In this document: positions 10,399 through 19,560 of the stretch, piece by piece
Position numbering within the stretch: position 1 is the first letter of the stretch
Layout of the letters: every line of letters starts with the position of its first letter
Assembly (NCBI RefSeq): GCF_000003815.2
Contig: NC_049990.1
Coordinates: forward strand, 17,314,532-17,378,531
Length of the DNA: 64,000 nucleotides
DNA from: Branchiostoma floridae
Lineage: Eukaryota > Chordata > Leptocardii > Amphioxiformes > Branchiostomatidae
Direction of reading: 5' to 3'
Program-made: the position numbers and the translations under genes
Notes under the pieces: generated by a model
What the model was told of the DNA's origin: nothing
Databases searched by the model: none
Seen by the model: the letters and a program-made list of their open reading frames with translations, nothing else

Positions 10399-10447
10399 GG
10401 TCGATAAGGCGTCAGAAGGATGACGGCTGAGACACAACGGTTACCGG

Positions 10448-10478
10448 TTTCGACCTTTTATTCAAAAGTCTTCATCAG
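10448..10478 (-). ncRNA. Hammerhead-ribozyme-like core, upstream copy
   Basis: The core is identical to that at 6360-6390: CTGATGA, a 7-bp stem II, and GAAAC on the - strand. The adjacent base change (10435 c against 6347 t) lies next to the possible cleavage site. From here the motif would be about 50-80 nt upstream of the ORF1 ATG, where cleavage would define a new 5' end. Confidence 0.5.
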
Positions 10479-10565
10479 AATGACAAGAGAGTGGTACCGC
10501 ACTGGCTTTTATAGCCTCTACTCTAGTTAGGGCGGGGCGCCCTGAGCAGTTAGGGCAGGAGATAG

Positions 10566-10924
10566 CCAATCAGATTACAGGATATCATATTGCACTAGCT
10601 ATGTGGCCAATCAGAGTATAGGGTTCAATGGCCAATCAGCTTACAGGATATCGTTATGCACTGGATAGATCTGGCCAATCAGAGCGTGGTCCATTGTTCT
10701 CCCGGCCAATCAGCTTATGGGATGTCATCTTGCACTGGCTGTATGGCCAATCAGAGTATTGGGTTCAGTGGCCAATCAGCTTACAGCATATCGTTTTGCA
10801 CTAACTAGATTTGGCCAATCAGAGCCTATGTCTAGTCAGGTCAGGGCGCTCTGAGCGTAGTCCATTGTTCTCCTGACCAATAAGGTAGTTCGTCTCATAG
10901 ACGATTGTTCTACTGGCCAATCAG
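10566..10924 (-). promoter_or_regulatory. Array of ten CCAAT boxes, upstream copy (candidate promoter)
   Basis: This is the same array as 6478-6836, offset by 4088 bp. It lies about 170-530 bp upstream of the ORF1 start on the element's strand, a plausible distance for a promoter. CCAAT arrays bound by NF-Y drive many animal promoters and some LTRs. Promoter activity here is inference. Confidence 0.6.
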
Positions 10925-11271
10925 GTTACATTTAGTGCCCTATGCCCTTTGTTCTATGACATCATCCGTTAGGCGGGAGATACAGACATGGAGTGCGGTA
11001 CGGCTAACTATGAGCACTTGTACAGAGGTAAAAACAAGACTTGTCTATGCATACATGGCTGTGACTATTACAAAAGAGACAATAGTAAATATGCTGTAGT
11101 CTTAGCTTGCCGTGTGGAGAGGAGTTGGCCCCAGTCGTCCTTTGTAGAGTTGTCCTCAGGTGGAGTCTGTCGCGTCTCGGATCCGTTCCATGTGGATGGT
11201 AGGATGCTAGTGACCGGCTAATGTGGCGATTGAGTGTTCATTGGGTGACGGTCACGACGAGATGCTACTCT

Positions 11272-12364
11272 TCAAACCCTGGTGATCTCTAAGGACTCCT
11301 GGTTCAGGCCCTCTGGATGTAGTGTTCTGAGTTGATGAATCCAGTAGGACTCCCGTTGCAGGCGGCGTTGTCTTGTGGTGTCTTCATGTCCTGTGTAGCG
11401 TAGTTTTTCGATTCCAAGAACTTCAAGGTCTGCAGTGTTGTGATCTGTGAGGTTGAAGTGGGCTGATACCGGAGTGTCCTTCTTCGTGTTGATGGATGAT
11501 CGATGGCCGTTCAGTCTATTGGCCAACGTTTGTTTGGTCTCGCCCACATATTGTAGCCCGCATTTCTTGCATTGGATGAGATAGACGATGTTTCTGCTTT
11601 GGCAATTGATGTGGTTCCTGATGAGATGACGCTCTCCCGTGCGGTGGCTTGTGAAGTAGTTGATCTTCTTGATGTGGGTACAAGTGGAGCACTTGTTTCT
11701 TCCGCACGGGAAGGACCCCGAGGGAGTGAATTTTTTCAGGAAGTTCTTGTCCTCCTTCGGGATCTGGGCTCTTACTAGGAGATCCTTTATGTTTTTGTTG
11801 CGGCGATAGGCAAACAGTGGTGAATCTTTGAATATGTCCTTGGTTCTTGTGGAGAGTTGCAGAAGGTGCCAGTATTTTCTGATGATGGTCTGTAGTGGCG
11901 GAAGGTGTGGACTATATGTGGTGACCAGGACTGTACGTTCTTGTGGTGGTGTCGGCCCCTTTTCCTTCAGTGTGTCTTCGCGGGGGCGTTCTTGTGCACG
12001 CGTGATGGCGTCGTCCAGTAGGGCTTCTTCATAGCCCCTTTGCTGGAAGTGTTGCCGGAATTCTGCAGCCTTTTCCTTGAATCTGGGTGTGCTTGAGCAG
12101 ATGCGTCTTAGACGTAGGAACTGACCGTAGGGAATCCCCTGCTTGCAGTGTTTGGGATGGGAAGAGTTTCTGAGTAGGTACTGGTGCTTATCTGTCGGTT
12201 TTGTGTAGAGGTCTGTTGTAATTTCCCCCTCCGAAATGATGACGGTGACGTCTAGGAAGTTGATCGAGGTTTTGGATGTTTCCACTGTGAACTTAATTGT
12301 CCTGTGGGCTTCGTTAAGGTCTTGGATGAAGGCCTTTAATTCTTCCTCTGATCTTGTCCAGACT
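11272..12364 (-). pseudogene. 5'-truncated PLE reverse transcriptase, C-terminal part
   Basis: The reading frame repeats the last 364 codons of the full copy. It starts just after the catalytic YIDDIF motif (first visible residues WTRSEEELKAF) and keeps the cysteine cluster and complete GIY-YIG domain. It lacks the polymerase active site and a start codon, so it cannot make an active enzyme. The truncation point lies at the right target-site duplication, as expected from incomplete reverse transcription. Confidence 0.92.
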
Positions 12365-12380
12365 ATCTCTCATTAAAGTG
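12362..12380. repeat. Target-site duplication, right copy
   Basis: This 19-mer is identical to 6293-6311. Three bases (act) overlap the truncated element end. Confidence 0.85.
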
Positions 12381-12789
12381 TCATACAAATATATAATATA
12401 GTTCTTTCCTCTTAATCTTCCACACGTACTTCTGCTGTAACAGCATAATAGTCTTTAGACAGTATTGTGCTTTGTTAGCCAAACAATCTGCATAAGTCTT
12501 TACACGTACGTTTGTAACAGCATTACGTATACTCATCGCTACATTAGTTCTCAGTGTAAAGATAGTCTACTATGGAAGTATACTACAACCTCCGAGGCTA
12601 AAGAACACTTCTTACCTGCCTTCCTTTCTCTTTGCATTGTAACCCTGTTCGTATAATAAATAAAACATTATTGATCTGATTTATGTGCCTAGCAAAAAAA
12701 AAAAAAAATTCAAAACATAAATCGGATGAGTCAAGTATTAAAGAGCCAAGTATGTGGTGAGACTATGCAGTAACGTTCTTATACATACT
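12381..12789. other. No gene recognised; short poly(A) tract
   Basis: AT-rich sequence with a run of 14 A at about 12694-12707. Nothing else is recognisable. Confidence 0.35.
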
Positions 12790-12905
12790 GAAAGTTCCCT
12801 TCTTCTTCACGTACAATGTTGCCACCTATTCTGTACTTTGGGTAGTTGAGGGTGTACATGTTTTCGTCATCCCTTCTCTTTCTCTACTCCATGTTGGCAT
12901 GATCG
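12790..12905 (-). pseudogene. RCC1-associated family exon, interrupted
   Basis: On the - strand the acceptor tgcatttcag ends at 12906 and is followed by a frame with YPKYRIGGNIV. The homologous locus at 22990-23165 has the same acceptor and encodes FPKYKQGAHIVRR. An in-frame TAG lies early in this copy, and the other copy has a stop at the equivalent place and a frameshift. Either both are relics or the true splicing differs from my reading. It lies downstream, in transcription order, of the RCC1 exons at 13.5-14.9 kb. Confidence 0.4.
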
Positions 12906-13093
12906 CTGAAATGCATGGCAGCTAGGATCGTACAGGGTGATTACTAGTAAACCAGAACAGGAATGCAGGGTGATACTTTAGTTACTAGCAGAGGAAAAAC
13001 CAAAACCATTCTAAAGGAGACATAAAGGACTCCAGTTTGACATAGGAGCATACACGGGATGCATAGGTCCAAAAATATAAGACATATGATTAC

Positions 13094-13205
13094 CTGCATT
13101 GCAACCCTTGTATGTAAAAATGATACATCTTCGGCGCAAAGTGAATGATCTGTGCATGGTAGGCCTCCACGTATGATATCTAGTAGTCTGGAGACATACA
13201 TTGGA
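13094..13205 (-). CDS. Exon of RCC1-associated gene family
   Basis: A - strand reading frame with SYVEAYHAQIIHFAPKMYHF ends at the donor AG/GTAATC (13093-13092). The paralogous exon at 23394-23500 keeps the motif HFAPKMYHF and the same GTAATC donor, which indicates past selection on the protein. I cannot name the domain. The 5' boundary is approximate. Confidence 0.45.
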
Positions 13206-13469
13206 TGTCCTTGAGAGCTTCTTGTTTGATGATTTTTTTTCCAGCTCAACAGACATCTTTGTATCTAAATAACTCACTCATCTAAAGAACGCGTGTAACA
13301 AGAAATGTGAATTGGTATTTTGCGTTTTGCCTCAGTCTTCACTTTCAAGAAATTAAAATAAGTAGCTCGTAACTTTTACAACCCGGTTCAACAAAACACT
13401 TGCAGTTGCCATGTCTGTATTTACATTGACCGAAAAAACCTTCGTATAGAAAGTAAAGTTACTAGCCCG

Positions 13470-13646
13470 TGGAGACGGTAGTCGCCCATGGTGACCCTTG
13501 TCATGCCATATTTCCAGGCTATGGGAGGCCCCTCAATGGTCAGCTGGCACAGGTGGTTAGCACCATAGCCAAATACGTCGCCTCTGTCCATCATACCAAA
13601 AGTGTTGTAACCTCCACAGACAACGTCTGTGAAATGGGCTGCGATG
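13470..13646 (-). CDS. RCC1-repeat exon (partial gene)
   Basis: The - strand frame reads DVVCGGYNTFGMMDRGDVFG then YGANHLCQL. This is the signature of an RCC1 propeller blade (CGGYNTF, D-G-D-V-F-G-x-G-x-N-x-x-x-Q-L). RCC1 proteins form seven-bladed propellers used as guanine exchange factors or as scaffold domains, and a single blade does not tell which. The upstream exon ends at the donor near 13694, and the acceptor of this exon is ambiguous (aag at 13648-13647 gives the right phase). The frame runs on to about 13440 without a clear donor. The gene is cut by the N gap. Confidence 0.65.
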
Positions 13647-13694
13647 CTTCATGGGGACGGGTTCAGTGGCGACTCTGGAAAACAGTGTACTCAC

Positions 13695-13745
13695 CACTGG
13701 ACGATCTTCTTAATAGGCGTCGCCCCGTTTGCCCCCCCCCCCCAA
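13695..13745 (-). CDS. RCC1 gene exon, 3' end beside gap
   Basis: The - strand frame with ANGATPIKKIVQW ends at the donor CAGTG/GTGAGT. P-x-K-I-V matches the usual linker between RCC1 blades. The other end of the exon disappears into the N run, next to a run of C on the + strand. Confidence 0.5.
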
Positions 13746-14721
13746 NNNNNNNNNNNNNNNNNNNNNNNNNNNNNNNNNNNNNNNNNNNNNNNNNNNNNNN
13801 NNNNNNNNNNNNNNNNNNNNNNNNNNNNNNNNNNNNNNNNNNNNNNNNNNNNNNNNNNNNNNNNNNNNNNNNNNNNNNNNNNNNNNNNNNNNNNNNNNNN
13901 NNNNNNNNNNNNNNNNNNNNNNNNNNNNNNNNNNNNNNNNNNNNNNNNNNNNNNNNNNNNNNNNNNNNNNNNNNNNNNNNNNNNNNNNNNNNNNNNNNNN
14001 NNNNNNNNNNNNNNNNNNNNNNNNNNNNNNNNNNNNNNNNNNNNNNNNNNNNNNNNNNNNNNNNNNNNNNNNNNNNNNNNNNNNNNNNNNNNNNNNNNNN
14101 NNNNNNNNNNNNNNNNNNNNNNNNNNNNNNNNNNNNNNNNNNNNNNNNNNNNNNNNNNNNNNNNNNNNNNNNNNNNNNNNNNNNNNNNNNNNNNNNNNNN
14201 NNNNNNNNNNNNNNNNNNNNNNNNNNNNNNNNNNNNNNNNNNNNNNNNNNNNNNNNNNNNNNNNNNNNNNNNNNNNNNNNNNNNNNNNNNNNNNNNNNNN
14301 NNNNNNNNNNNNNNNNNNNNNNNNNNNNNNNNNNNNNNNNNNNNNNNNNNNNNNNNNNNNNNNNNNNNNNNNNNNNNNNNNNNNNNNNNNNNNNNNNNNN
14401 NNNNNNNNNNNNNNNNNNNNNNNNNNNNNNNNNNNNNNNNNNNNNNNNNNNNNNNNNNNNNNNNNNNNNNNNNNNNNNNNNNNNNNNNNNNNNNNNNNNN
14501 NNNNNNNNNNNNNNNNNNNNNNNNNNNNNNNNNNNNNNNNNNNNNNNNNNNNNNNNNNNNNNNNNNNNNNNNNNNNNNNNNNNNNNNNNNNNNNNNNNNN
14601 NNNNNNNNNNNNNNNNNNNNNNNNNNNNNNNNNNNNNNNNNNNNNNNNNNNNNNNNNNNNNNNNNNNNNNNNNNNNNNNNNNNNNNNNNNNNNNNNNNNN
14701 NNNNNNNNNNNNNNNNNNNNN
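13746..14721. other. Assembly gap, 976 N
   Basis: Unresolved bases within the RCC1-type gene. One or more propeller exons are probably hidden here. Confidence 1.
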
Positions 14722-14870
14722 GGACCCGCATCCAATCGTGTAGATCTTGTTGTCAGTGAACAGGACTGTCAGGTGTTGGGCACCAGCTGAGATCTTACGA
14801 GCTCGTTCCTTTAACCCGGTGATCTTCACCAAGCGGTGGCCGATGTTCAGGAGAACCCGTCGTCTTTCCA
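14722..14870 (-). CDS. RCC1-repeat exon, 5' part
   Basis: On the - strand a pyrimidine-rich acceptor gttttcccag ends at 14871. The exon then encodes about 50 residues ending KISAGAQHLTVLFTDNKIYT then IGCGS at the gap. The pattern I-S-A-G-x-x-H-x-x-x-L-x-x-D-x-x-I-Y-x-x-G is the RCC1 repeat consensus. The exon continues into the N run. It precedes the exons at 13695-13745 and 13470-13646 in the same transcript direction, so together they are a partial gene with at least three exons. I see no stop in this exon. Confidence 0.7.
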
Positions 14871-14971
14871 CTGGGAAAACAGTTTCATAACAGTTGCTGA
14901 ATTTATACTATTTGGACATCTATCTACAAGTACTGGCGAAATCACAGGTGAAAGAAAGTTGTGCTGGACCT

Positions 14972-15360
14972 TTAGTACATAGATTGCAAAGGTGCGGGGC
15001 CTGTTCCGGACACATATATAGGTCTCGAAGTGGATGATATAATTGTCGGGTTCTCTCGCAAGCCTGTTTTGTTGAATGCCTCAAGCACAAACAACAATCC
15101 CCCAACATGATTACACTTACCAAGCCCACGGGGGCCAGTCCTAGCCTGACCGACGGCCAGCAGATTTACACTCTTCCAATGTCCGATTTCATGACAATAG
15201 TTACATGTACACTCAGAATTCTGTGGAGTGCGGCGGGGAGTTGGGTTAAATATATTTTGCGGAATAAACGGGTTTTGCGGAACGTGGATTCTGTCTTTCA
15301 ACGGACTGTCTTTTCTGCGGGGTGGATTATTGAAATCAGATGTCACAGACAGCTGTTTTA
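14972..15360 (-). pseudogene. Gag-like zinc-knuckle relic
   Basis: The - strand frame is rich in Pro, Asn and Arg (RTPQNSECTCNYCHEIGHW). CNYCHEIGHW is the first part of a CCHC zinc knuckle (C-x2-C-x4-H), as in retrotransposon Gag proteins. The final cysteine is absent in this frame, which reads KSVNLL instead. No protease or polymerase follows. It looks like an isolated decayed gag piece of an LTR retroelement. A cellular CCHC protein is a weaker alternative. Confidence 0.45.
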
Positions 15361-15404
15361 TTGTTGTATTATTATCTTATTGTTGGTGCCATTTATTGGA
15401 TGCA

Positions 15405-15850
15405 ATAGGCAATAGCGTGGTGTATGCTCTTGTGACTAGAGCTATTTGCCGTAAATTGGCCCTTGCATTAGTCCACGACGCTCATGGTGGGCTGTGCCTT
15501 TTCGTACTGTGACAGGATGTGCTGCAGCATACCCCTGGGCCTGTTCTTTATGAAAGCTGGCAGCTTGCTATTGTAGACACTATACCTTGCGGACGTTGAG
15601 ATGTATGTAACAAAAGAAAAATACTACTTTACTAATAATAACATTTGAGACAATTATTTTCTCTGCTTACAGGTATGGTGCCTATGCTTCTTTGAATTAT
15701 TAAATAAAATAAATGAATTATTAGATGTATGCAAATTAAAACAAATATCGAGTACATTTGTACATGAAAGTATCTTCCATTTCAATTTATTTACACTGGG
15801 TTTCTTTAGGATGCTTTATTTTCTGGAATGAAACTGGTAACAACCCTTAT
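15405..15850 (-). repeat. Local duplication, copy 1, with SWIM-gene upstream block
   Basis: The segment matches 17150-17640 over about 450 bp with many substitutions and small gaps; shared + strand words include gggcctgttctttatgaaa and ctctgcttacaggtatggt. On the - strand it carries the block NRPRGMLQHILSQYEKAQ, homologous to the MULE/SWIM relic at 17051-17341. Stops follow, and the zinc-finger part is replaced by unrelated sequence. Confidence 0.7.
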
Positions 15851-15867
15851 CACCTTGTCTTCCCTAG

Positions 15868-16100
15868 AGGGTGTCCAGATGGCGAAGACATCGTCAATGT
15901 ATACATATATATCTCCACCATATCCATGGTTGGGTTGTCTTTTTGTAGATATGTTGGTCCTCAAATGTTCCCATGATTATGTTTGCATATAATGGAGCCA
16001 TTCTTGTCCCCATTGCCCATCCCTGGGTCATGCTCCAGGCGATTCCTTCGGAAGGAGAGGTAGGCGTCCTTTCCCATTTGGTTGGCGTCCGAAGTATCCA
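15868..16100 (-). pseudogene. Penelope-like reverse transcriptase relic
   Basis: The - strand frame contains motif B GTRMAPLYANIIMG and PWIWWRYI, homologous to the young element at 8.3-8.4 kb. The catalytic motif is present as YIDDVFAIW but in another frame. Extra alternating-AT bases near 15900-15912 separate it from WWRYI and bring in a stop. No endonuclease part is attached. This is an old dead insertion of a different PLE lineage. Confidence 0.75.
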
Positions 16101-16102
16101 TC

Positions 16103-16400
16103 TCAATGTCGGGAGGTGCCACACTGCCGCGCCTGAGCTGTAATCCTTCTCTGCTGGGCTGTAATTAATCTCTGCTGGTCTGTCCTCCTCATCTGTGCTG
16201 TCGTCCTTCTAATTCTCTTCTGGGCTGTCCTCGACTGGTCCTCCTGAAAGAGAGGTGCAGGCTTCACGGCTTCGACGGGTCTCTCCATCGCCGGTAGCCG
16301 CTTAGCCCGGTTCTCACACAGCTTCCGCCAGGCGTCGCGCCGGTGTGCCAGTCTCCCTACGATTGCACATGCCGTACCGACCACAGGTGACTCAGACTTA
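16103..16400 (-). repeat. Dispersed repeat, family A, copy 2
   Basis: This copy contains the block AWRKLCENRAKRLPAMERP and a downstream run of imperfect repeats rich in Thr, Ala, Gln and Arg (TTAQMRRTDQQRLITAQQRR). The + strand shows degenerate repeats around the word tctctgctgggctgt. It lies directly beside the DUF6589-like relic at 16445-17045. Confidence 0.6.
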
Positions 16401-16444
16401 GCGTCGCTCAGGATCGTAACGATAGAAAAACGGTACAGCGGAGC

Positions 16445-17045
16445 TCTTCAAAAGAACGTCCGTCCGGTGAGAAGTCTCTCGCGGAATGAAGCAAACAGAC
16501 AGTCGAACCTCAGGCCTTTATGTGAATACACGTATATCTTGAATTCATAATAAAAATTCTCAAGCTCCTGATGTAATGTTGCTTGCCTTTTCACAAAGTT
16601 ATCATTGTCAAATTCAAAATCAGAAAAATTACCTGATTCTTGTATAAATGTACGTTTTACGATATGTAAAAAATCCATCCAGTAAGTGCATCTAGCAAGT
16701 GAAAAATGTGTAGCCCCTGAGTGAGTAGTAGTTGCAAGTTGATTGATCCCGGCTTCACAATTCCCGAATAGATCTTCATGAGCAATGATTGGAATTTTTT
16801 CAACAAGTGTCAATCACTAATGAAAGGAATTAACCAATCTAAATCATTACCGTAATTATCCTTCAATTAAAACAAACGGTTCTAAAGTTTGCCATCGGCG
16901 GGAACTAACAGATGTTGACCTTTTTCCCCAACTTTGAAGACATTAAACAAATAATCTACAACAGTCTTCACATTTTCTATTTTGTCTGCAATTTCATTGA
17001 GAACACACACATATACGTGATTTTGGAGCTTTCATGTTCCTTTTC
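16445..17045 (-). pseudogene. DUF6589-like repetitive gene relic, copy 1
   Basis: The - strand shows the words VVDYLF, LLVPADGK, EAGINQLATTTHSGATHFSL and a C-terminal region, homologous to 35330-35910. The layout (a VVDYLF helix, then a short gap, then AGINQLA) resembles DUF6589 proteins, which are multi-copy in many invertebrates and probably transposon-derived. The assignment is from memory of the family pattern and is tentative. Frames are broken between blocks. 37665-37800 repeats the VVDYLF block. Confidence 0.4.
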
Positions 17046-17050
17046 TTCCT

Positions 17051-17341
17051 CTATGTAATATTTGCTCGGACTTGAAAGGGCTTGGTAAGGAATTTGAAGC
17101 TCTGCCAGTCTTTGCATGTGCACGATGGTATGTTGTCGATTCCAAAGAAATAGTAAGGTGTGTGCTCATGGGGGTTGGAGCTATTTACGGTAAAATGGCC
17201 CTTGCCTTTGTCCACAATGTTGTTGTTGACGGACTGTGCCTCTTCGTACCGTGACAGGATGTTCTGCACCATGTCCCTGGGCCTGTTCTTTATGAAACAA
17301 GGCAGAATGCTATTTATATATATTGTAGACGCTATACCCAA
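17051..17341 (-). pseudogene. MULE/SWIM transposase relic
   Basis: The frame encodes NRPRDMVQNILSRYEEAQ and then YYFFGIDNIPSCTCKDW. C-T-C-K-D-W preceded by a short beta strand is the start of a SWIM zinc finger (CxCx(n)CxH), which in animal genomes often follows a MULE transposase domain. The second half of the finger (expected P-C-K-H) is not visible, as the frame ends in FLTKPFQVRANIT. Its upstream part is duplicated at 15405-15850. I regard it as a dead fragment. Confidence 0.55.
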
Positions 17342-17640
17342 CTGAGAATCGGACGTTGAGCTCTATGTACCTAAAGAAAAGACGAGGGATAAACTACTTT
17401 TCTAGTAATACTATTTGAGAGACAATTACTTCCTCTGCTTACAGGTATGGTTCCCATACTCCTATGAACTATTAGATGTATGCAAATAAAAATAAAAAAC
17501 ATCATGAGTAACGTTACATTTGTACATGATTCAATGATTGACTGTCAGCCATTACATCGAAACGTATGTTCTATTTCAGCTTACTTGCACTGGGTTTCTG
17601 GAATGAAACTGGTAACAGCCCTTGTTACCATCTCGGTTAG
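17150..17640 (-). repeat. Local duplication, copy 2
   Basis: Partner of 15405-15850, offset by roughly 1.75 kb. Between the two lie a PLE relic and family A sequence, which may have been inserted after the duplication. Confidence 0.7.
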
Positions 17641-18045
17641 GCAGCAGTTTTTGTATCCTTCGAGATGATTGTACTTTATACTTTGAGTCTCGTTCTGTCT
17701 ACCGATGCCATTGTTGGTATATATGGCTACTGTCATATTTTCTGGTTGAAATGCCTGCACCCATTTCTACACGAGACAAAATATAGAAACATTCAGGATC
17801 GGATTACTTACTTACCCAAAGGAGTGAAGTAATAATTACTATCTTAATGCAGCCTTGCTTTGGGCATCTTGTCTGCATTTGTATCTGTATAGCCAATATA
17901 ACTGCCATTTAGTGTTACACACCCGAATCTGTATCTCTATAGCCAGTATAACTACCCTTTCGCGTAACACACCAGGTTCTCAGCTCTGCAATAGCTGGTA
18001 ATGTTACACTGAACGACTTGTCACACTTAACCTTTGCACATATAT

Positions 18046-18115
18046 CTGACACAGGTGGTTCACGCCAGAGCCCCAGACGTCACCTGTGTCCGTCAAACCA
18101 GTAGTGTTGTGTGTA
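18046..18115 (-). pseudogene. RCC1 blade fragment, second locus
   Basis: The - strand reads THNTTGLTDTGDVWGSG and then VNHLCQ, homologous to the exon at 13470-13646 at both DNA and protein level. The invariant GG of the blade start is replaced (NHVTHN), and no flanking acceptor is clear, so it may be a relic exon. Confidence 0.5.
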
Positions 18116-18272
18116 ACATGATTTACAGGTAGAGCGAATATACTACTACTGTTGGGGGGGGGGGGGTACTTCACCAAAAAATATCATGACTCGGCAGGAC
18201 ATAGCAAAAATGGTGCATGAAATAGTAATAATAGAACATGTAGGCGGTCAACAAAAGAAGTGAGCAACTTAC

Positions 18273-18342
18273 TCATGATGGCCACAATGTCTTGCAAGTT
18301 GTCTTTCTGGCTGGTGCCGCGGCGGAACCTCAGATCGCCGAG
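18273..18342 (-). CDS. Unassigned 70-bp exon near RCC1 fragment
   Basis: On the - strand a strong acceptor (ttcttcccgcag) and a consensus donor (ATGA/GTAAGT) bound an open frame encoding LGDLRFRRGT and SQKDNLQDIVAIM. The splice signals and lack of stops suggest a real exon. It lies about 160 bp upstream, in transcript order, of the RCC1 blade fragment and may belong to the same gene. I do not recognise the protein. Confidence 0.45.
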
Positions 18343-18596
18343 CTGCGGGAAGAAAGGAAAGAAAGAAGCCATTAGCTGCAGGATCCTGCTTTGGCGCTGA
18401 CCCACTCTCCAATACTCCCATCTAATCAACAGGTAAAACTTGGATGCTGCATCGATCTACATAAAAAAGAAAATCCTCCGTGGATCCTCATTCCACAACA
18501 GGAGTCCTGTCCGAAGATAGGAACATCGCTTCCTGCCCTGCGTAGTCGGGACGGCAGTCGACAGTAGTATAGTCGGATGGCGATTTATAGTTTGCT

Positions 18597-18960
18597 TCAT
18601 TCTCTTCCACCCATTATGTGGCTGTATTGGTACCTTTTCTTAGTATCTTGTAACTTTGATTACAAATAAGTGAGTTTTTTTGACAACAAATATCTGCTCT
18701 TTGTACTAGTGCTTCAAATATATTGACATCTATGAAATTAAAGAAACGAATACGATCGGAAGTTTGTATTTCTCTTGCACAAGAAATGCACATACGTCTA
18801 CTAAATCCTTTAAAGATTTCTAAAGTTTGAAAATGGTGCTGAATATGGTGGTTTCTATGTCTTCATCACAAGATATGGCCTTAACAGTCACTTGAATTAA
18901 TCTGATTTTTGGTCGGTTTTCTTATGTTTAAATTTTGTAATGGAATGGGGACCTCGTACA
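18597..18960 (-). repeat. Dispersed repeat, family C, copy 1
   Basis: It resembles 20590-20790. On the - strand both encode a related peptide (RIRFFNFIDV here, KFRFFNFMNI there) followed by a cysteine-containing block. A short part near 18600 also resembles 37345-37385. The coding frames are broken. Confidence 0.45.
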
Positions 18961-19482
18961 TTATAGAAAATATGATTCAATTAATCAATTTTGTTCTTCC
19001 CCATTGGCGTGCAAACGAACCACAGCCCTAGACTTGCGCGCTCTGTTGATGTCGACGTGGACTGACAATGCAATGTGCATCTGTGCACTTCGGCTTTGAC
19101 TCTCAGTCGTCTTTTCGATAACTGCCAAAGCATACTGCAGTGCTCCGCCCTGGGCCTTATTCCAAACAGCATAGCGTTGTTAAGCCAGAGACCACTGAAA
19201 AGGCTGTCTTTGTTGTACGGCCCAATAAGCTTCTTCTTCTCTAAAATCTTTATTTTGGCTGCGCTTAACGGGTCCTTGCAGTTTGGCCTGTTCCCCTTTT
19301 TCTCCTCTTTCAAACTCTTCCGCTTCGCCACAAAGAATTTGGAAACACGAATACTTCAAGTGTACCACTTTCAGCTACATTTGTAGTTTAAATCTGTAGC
19401 TTATAACTTCATTTGATGCAACATCGCGACTCCTGGTCTTTCTTGCTTTAGGAGCTTGGACCCCTTAGGTGAGTGTAACAGT

Positions 19483-19560
19483 GGCCTTTTGGCCGAATCG
19501 GTGGCGTGCTGGGTTTGTGGTCTGGCGGCCCCAGGATCGGGTTCGAATCCCGATCGTTCT
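19483..19560 (+). repeat. tRNA-like unit with Pol III A and B boxes (SINE head or pseudo-tRNA)
   Basis: TGGCCGAATCGG (19490-19501) fits the A box and GGTTCGAATCC (19540-19550) fits the B box exactly. The T arm (TCGGG, loop TTCGAAT, CCCGA) folds perfectly, and a weak anticodon stem with a 7-base loop is possible. The acceptor halves (ggccttt and tcgttct) do not pair, so it is not a functional tRNA as read. It is most likely the head of a tRNA-derived SINE or a tRNA pseudogene. Confidence 0.6.

Larger units (their letters stand above)
6311..12364 (-). mobile_element. Penelope-like retroelement, tandem: truncated copy plus full copy
   Basis: The element runs on the - strand. The complete unit spans about 10398 down to 6311 and contains ORF1, then a reverse transcriptase with a C-terminal GIY-YIG endonuclease, then an 870-bp non-coding 3' region. 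Directly upstream lies a second unit (12364-10398) that begins in the middle of the reverse transcriptase gene and repeats 8276-6310. I saw one base difference between them (6347 t, 10435 c). A 16-19 bp target duplication flanks the pair. Head-to-tail arrays with pseudo-LTRs and 5' truncation are typical of Penelope-like elements. The near identity implies a recent insertion. A run of N at 8854-9021 interrupts the reverse transcriptase but keeps the frame at its stated length. Confidence 0.93.
10398..12364 (-). repeat. Pseudo-LTR, upstream copy (5'-truncated unit)
   Basis: This is a direct repeat of 6310-8276. Its non-coding part (10398-11271) lies immediately upstream of the ORF1 start of the full unit and is the natural candidate for promoter and 5' leader. 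Confidence 0.92.

Noticed and set aside
6310-12380. LTR retrotransposon
   Set aside because: The direct repeats include coding sequence and differ from true LTRs (no TG...CA ends, primer-binding site, protease or integrase), and the GIY-YIG nuclease plus polymerase motifs are those of Penelope-like elements.
13663-14871. Very long open frames on both strands across 13.7-14.8 kb
   Set aside because: Most of their length is the 976-base run of N, which contains no stop codons by definition. Only the short real segments at each end were used.
18154-18167. Poly-G runs (also near 24150 and 60556) as G-quadruplex regulators
   Set aside because: They are single uninterrupted homopolymers without spaced G-tracts and may be length-unreliable in assembly; no function can be argued.
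19483-19560. Functional tRNA gene
   Set aside because: A and B boxes and T arm are good, but the acceptor stem does not pair and the anticodon arm is mostly wobble pairs.
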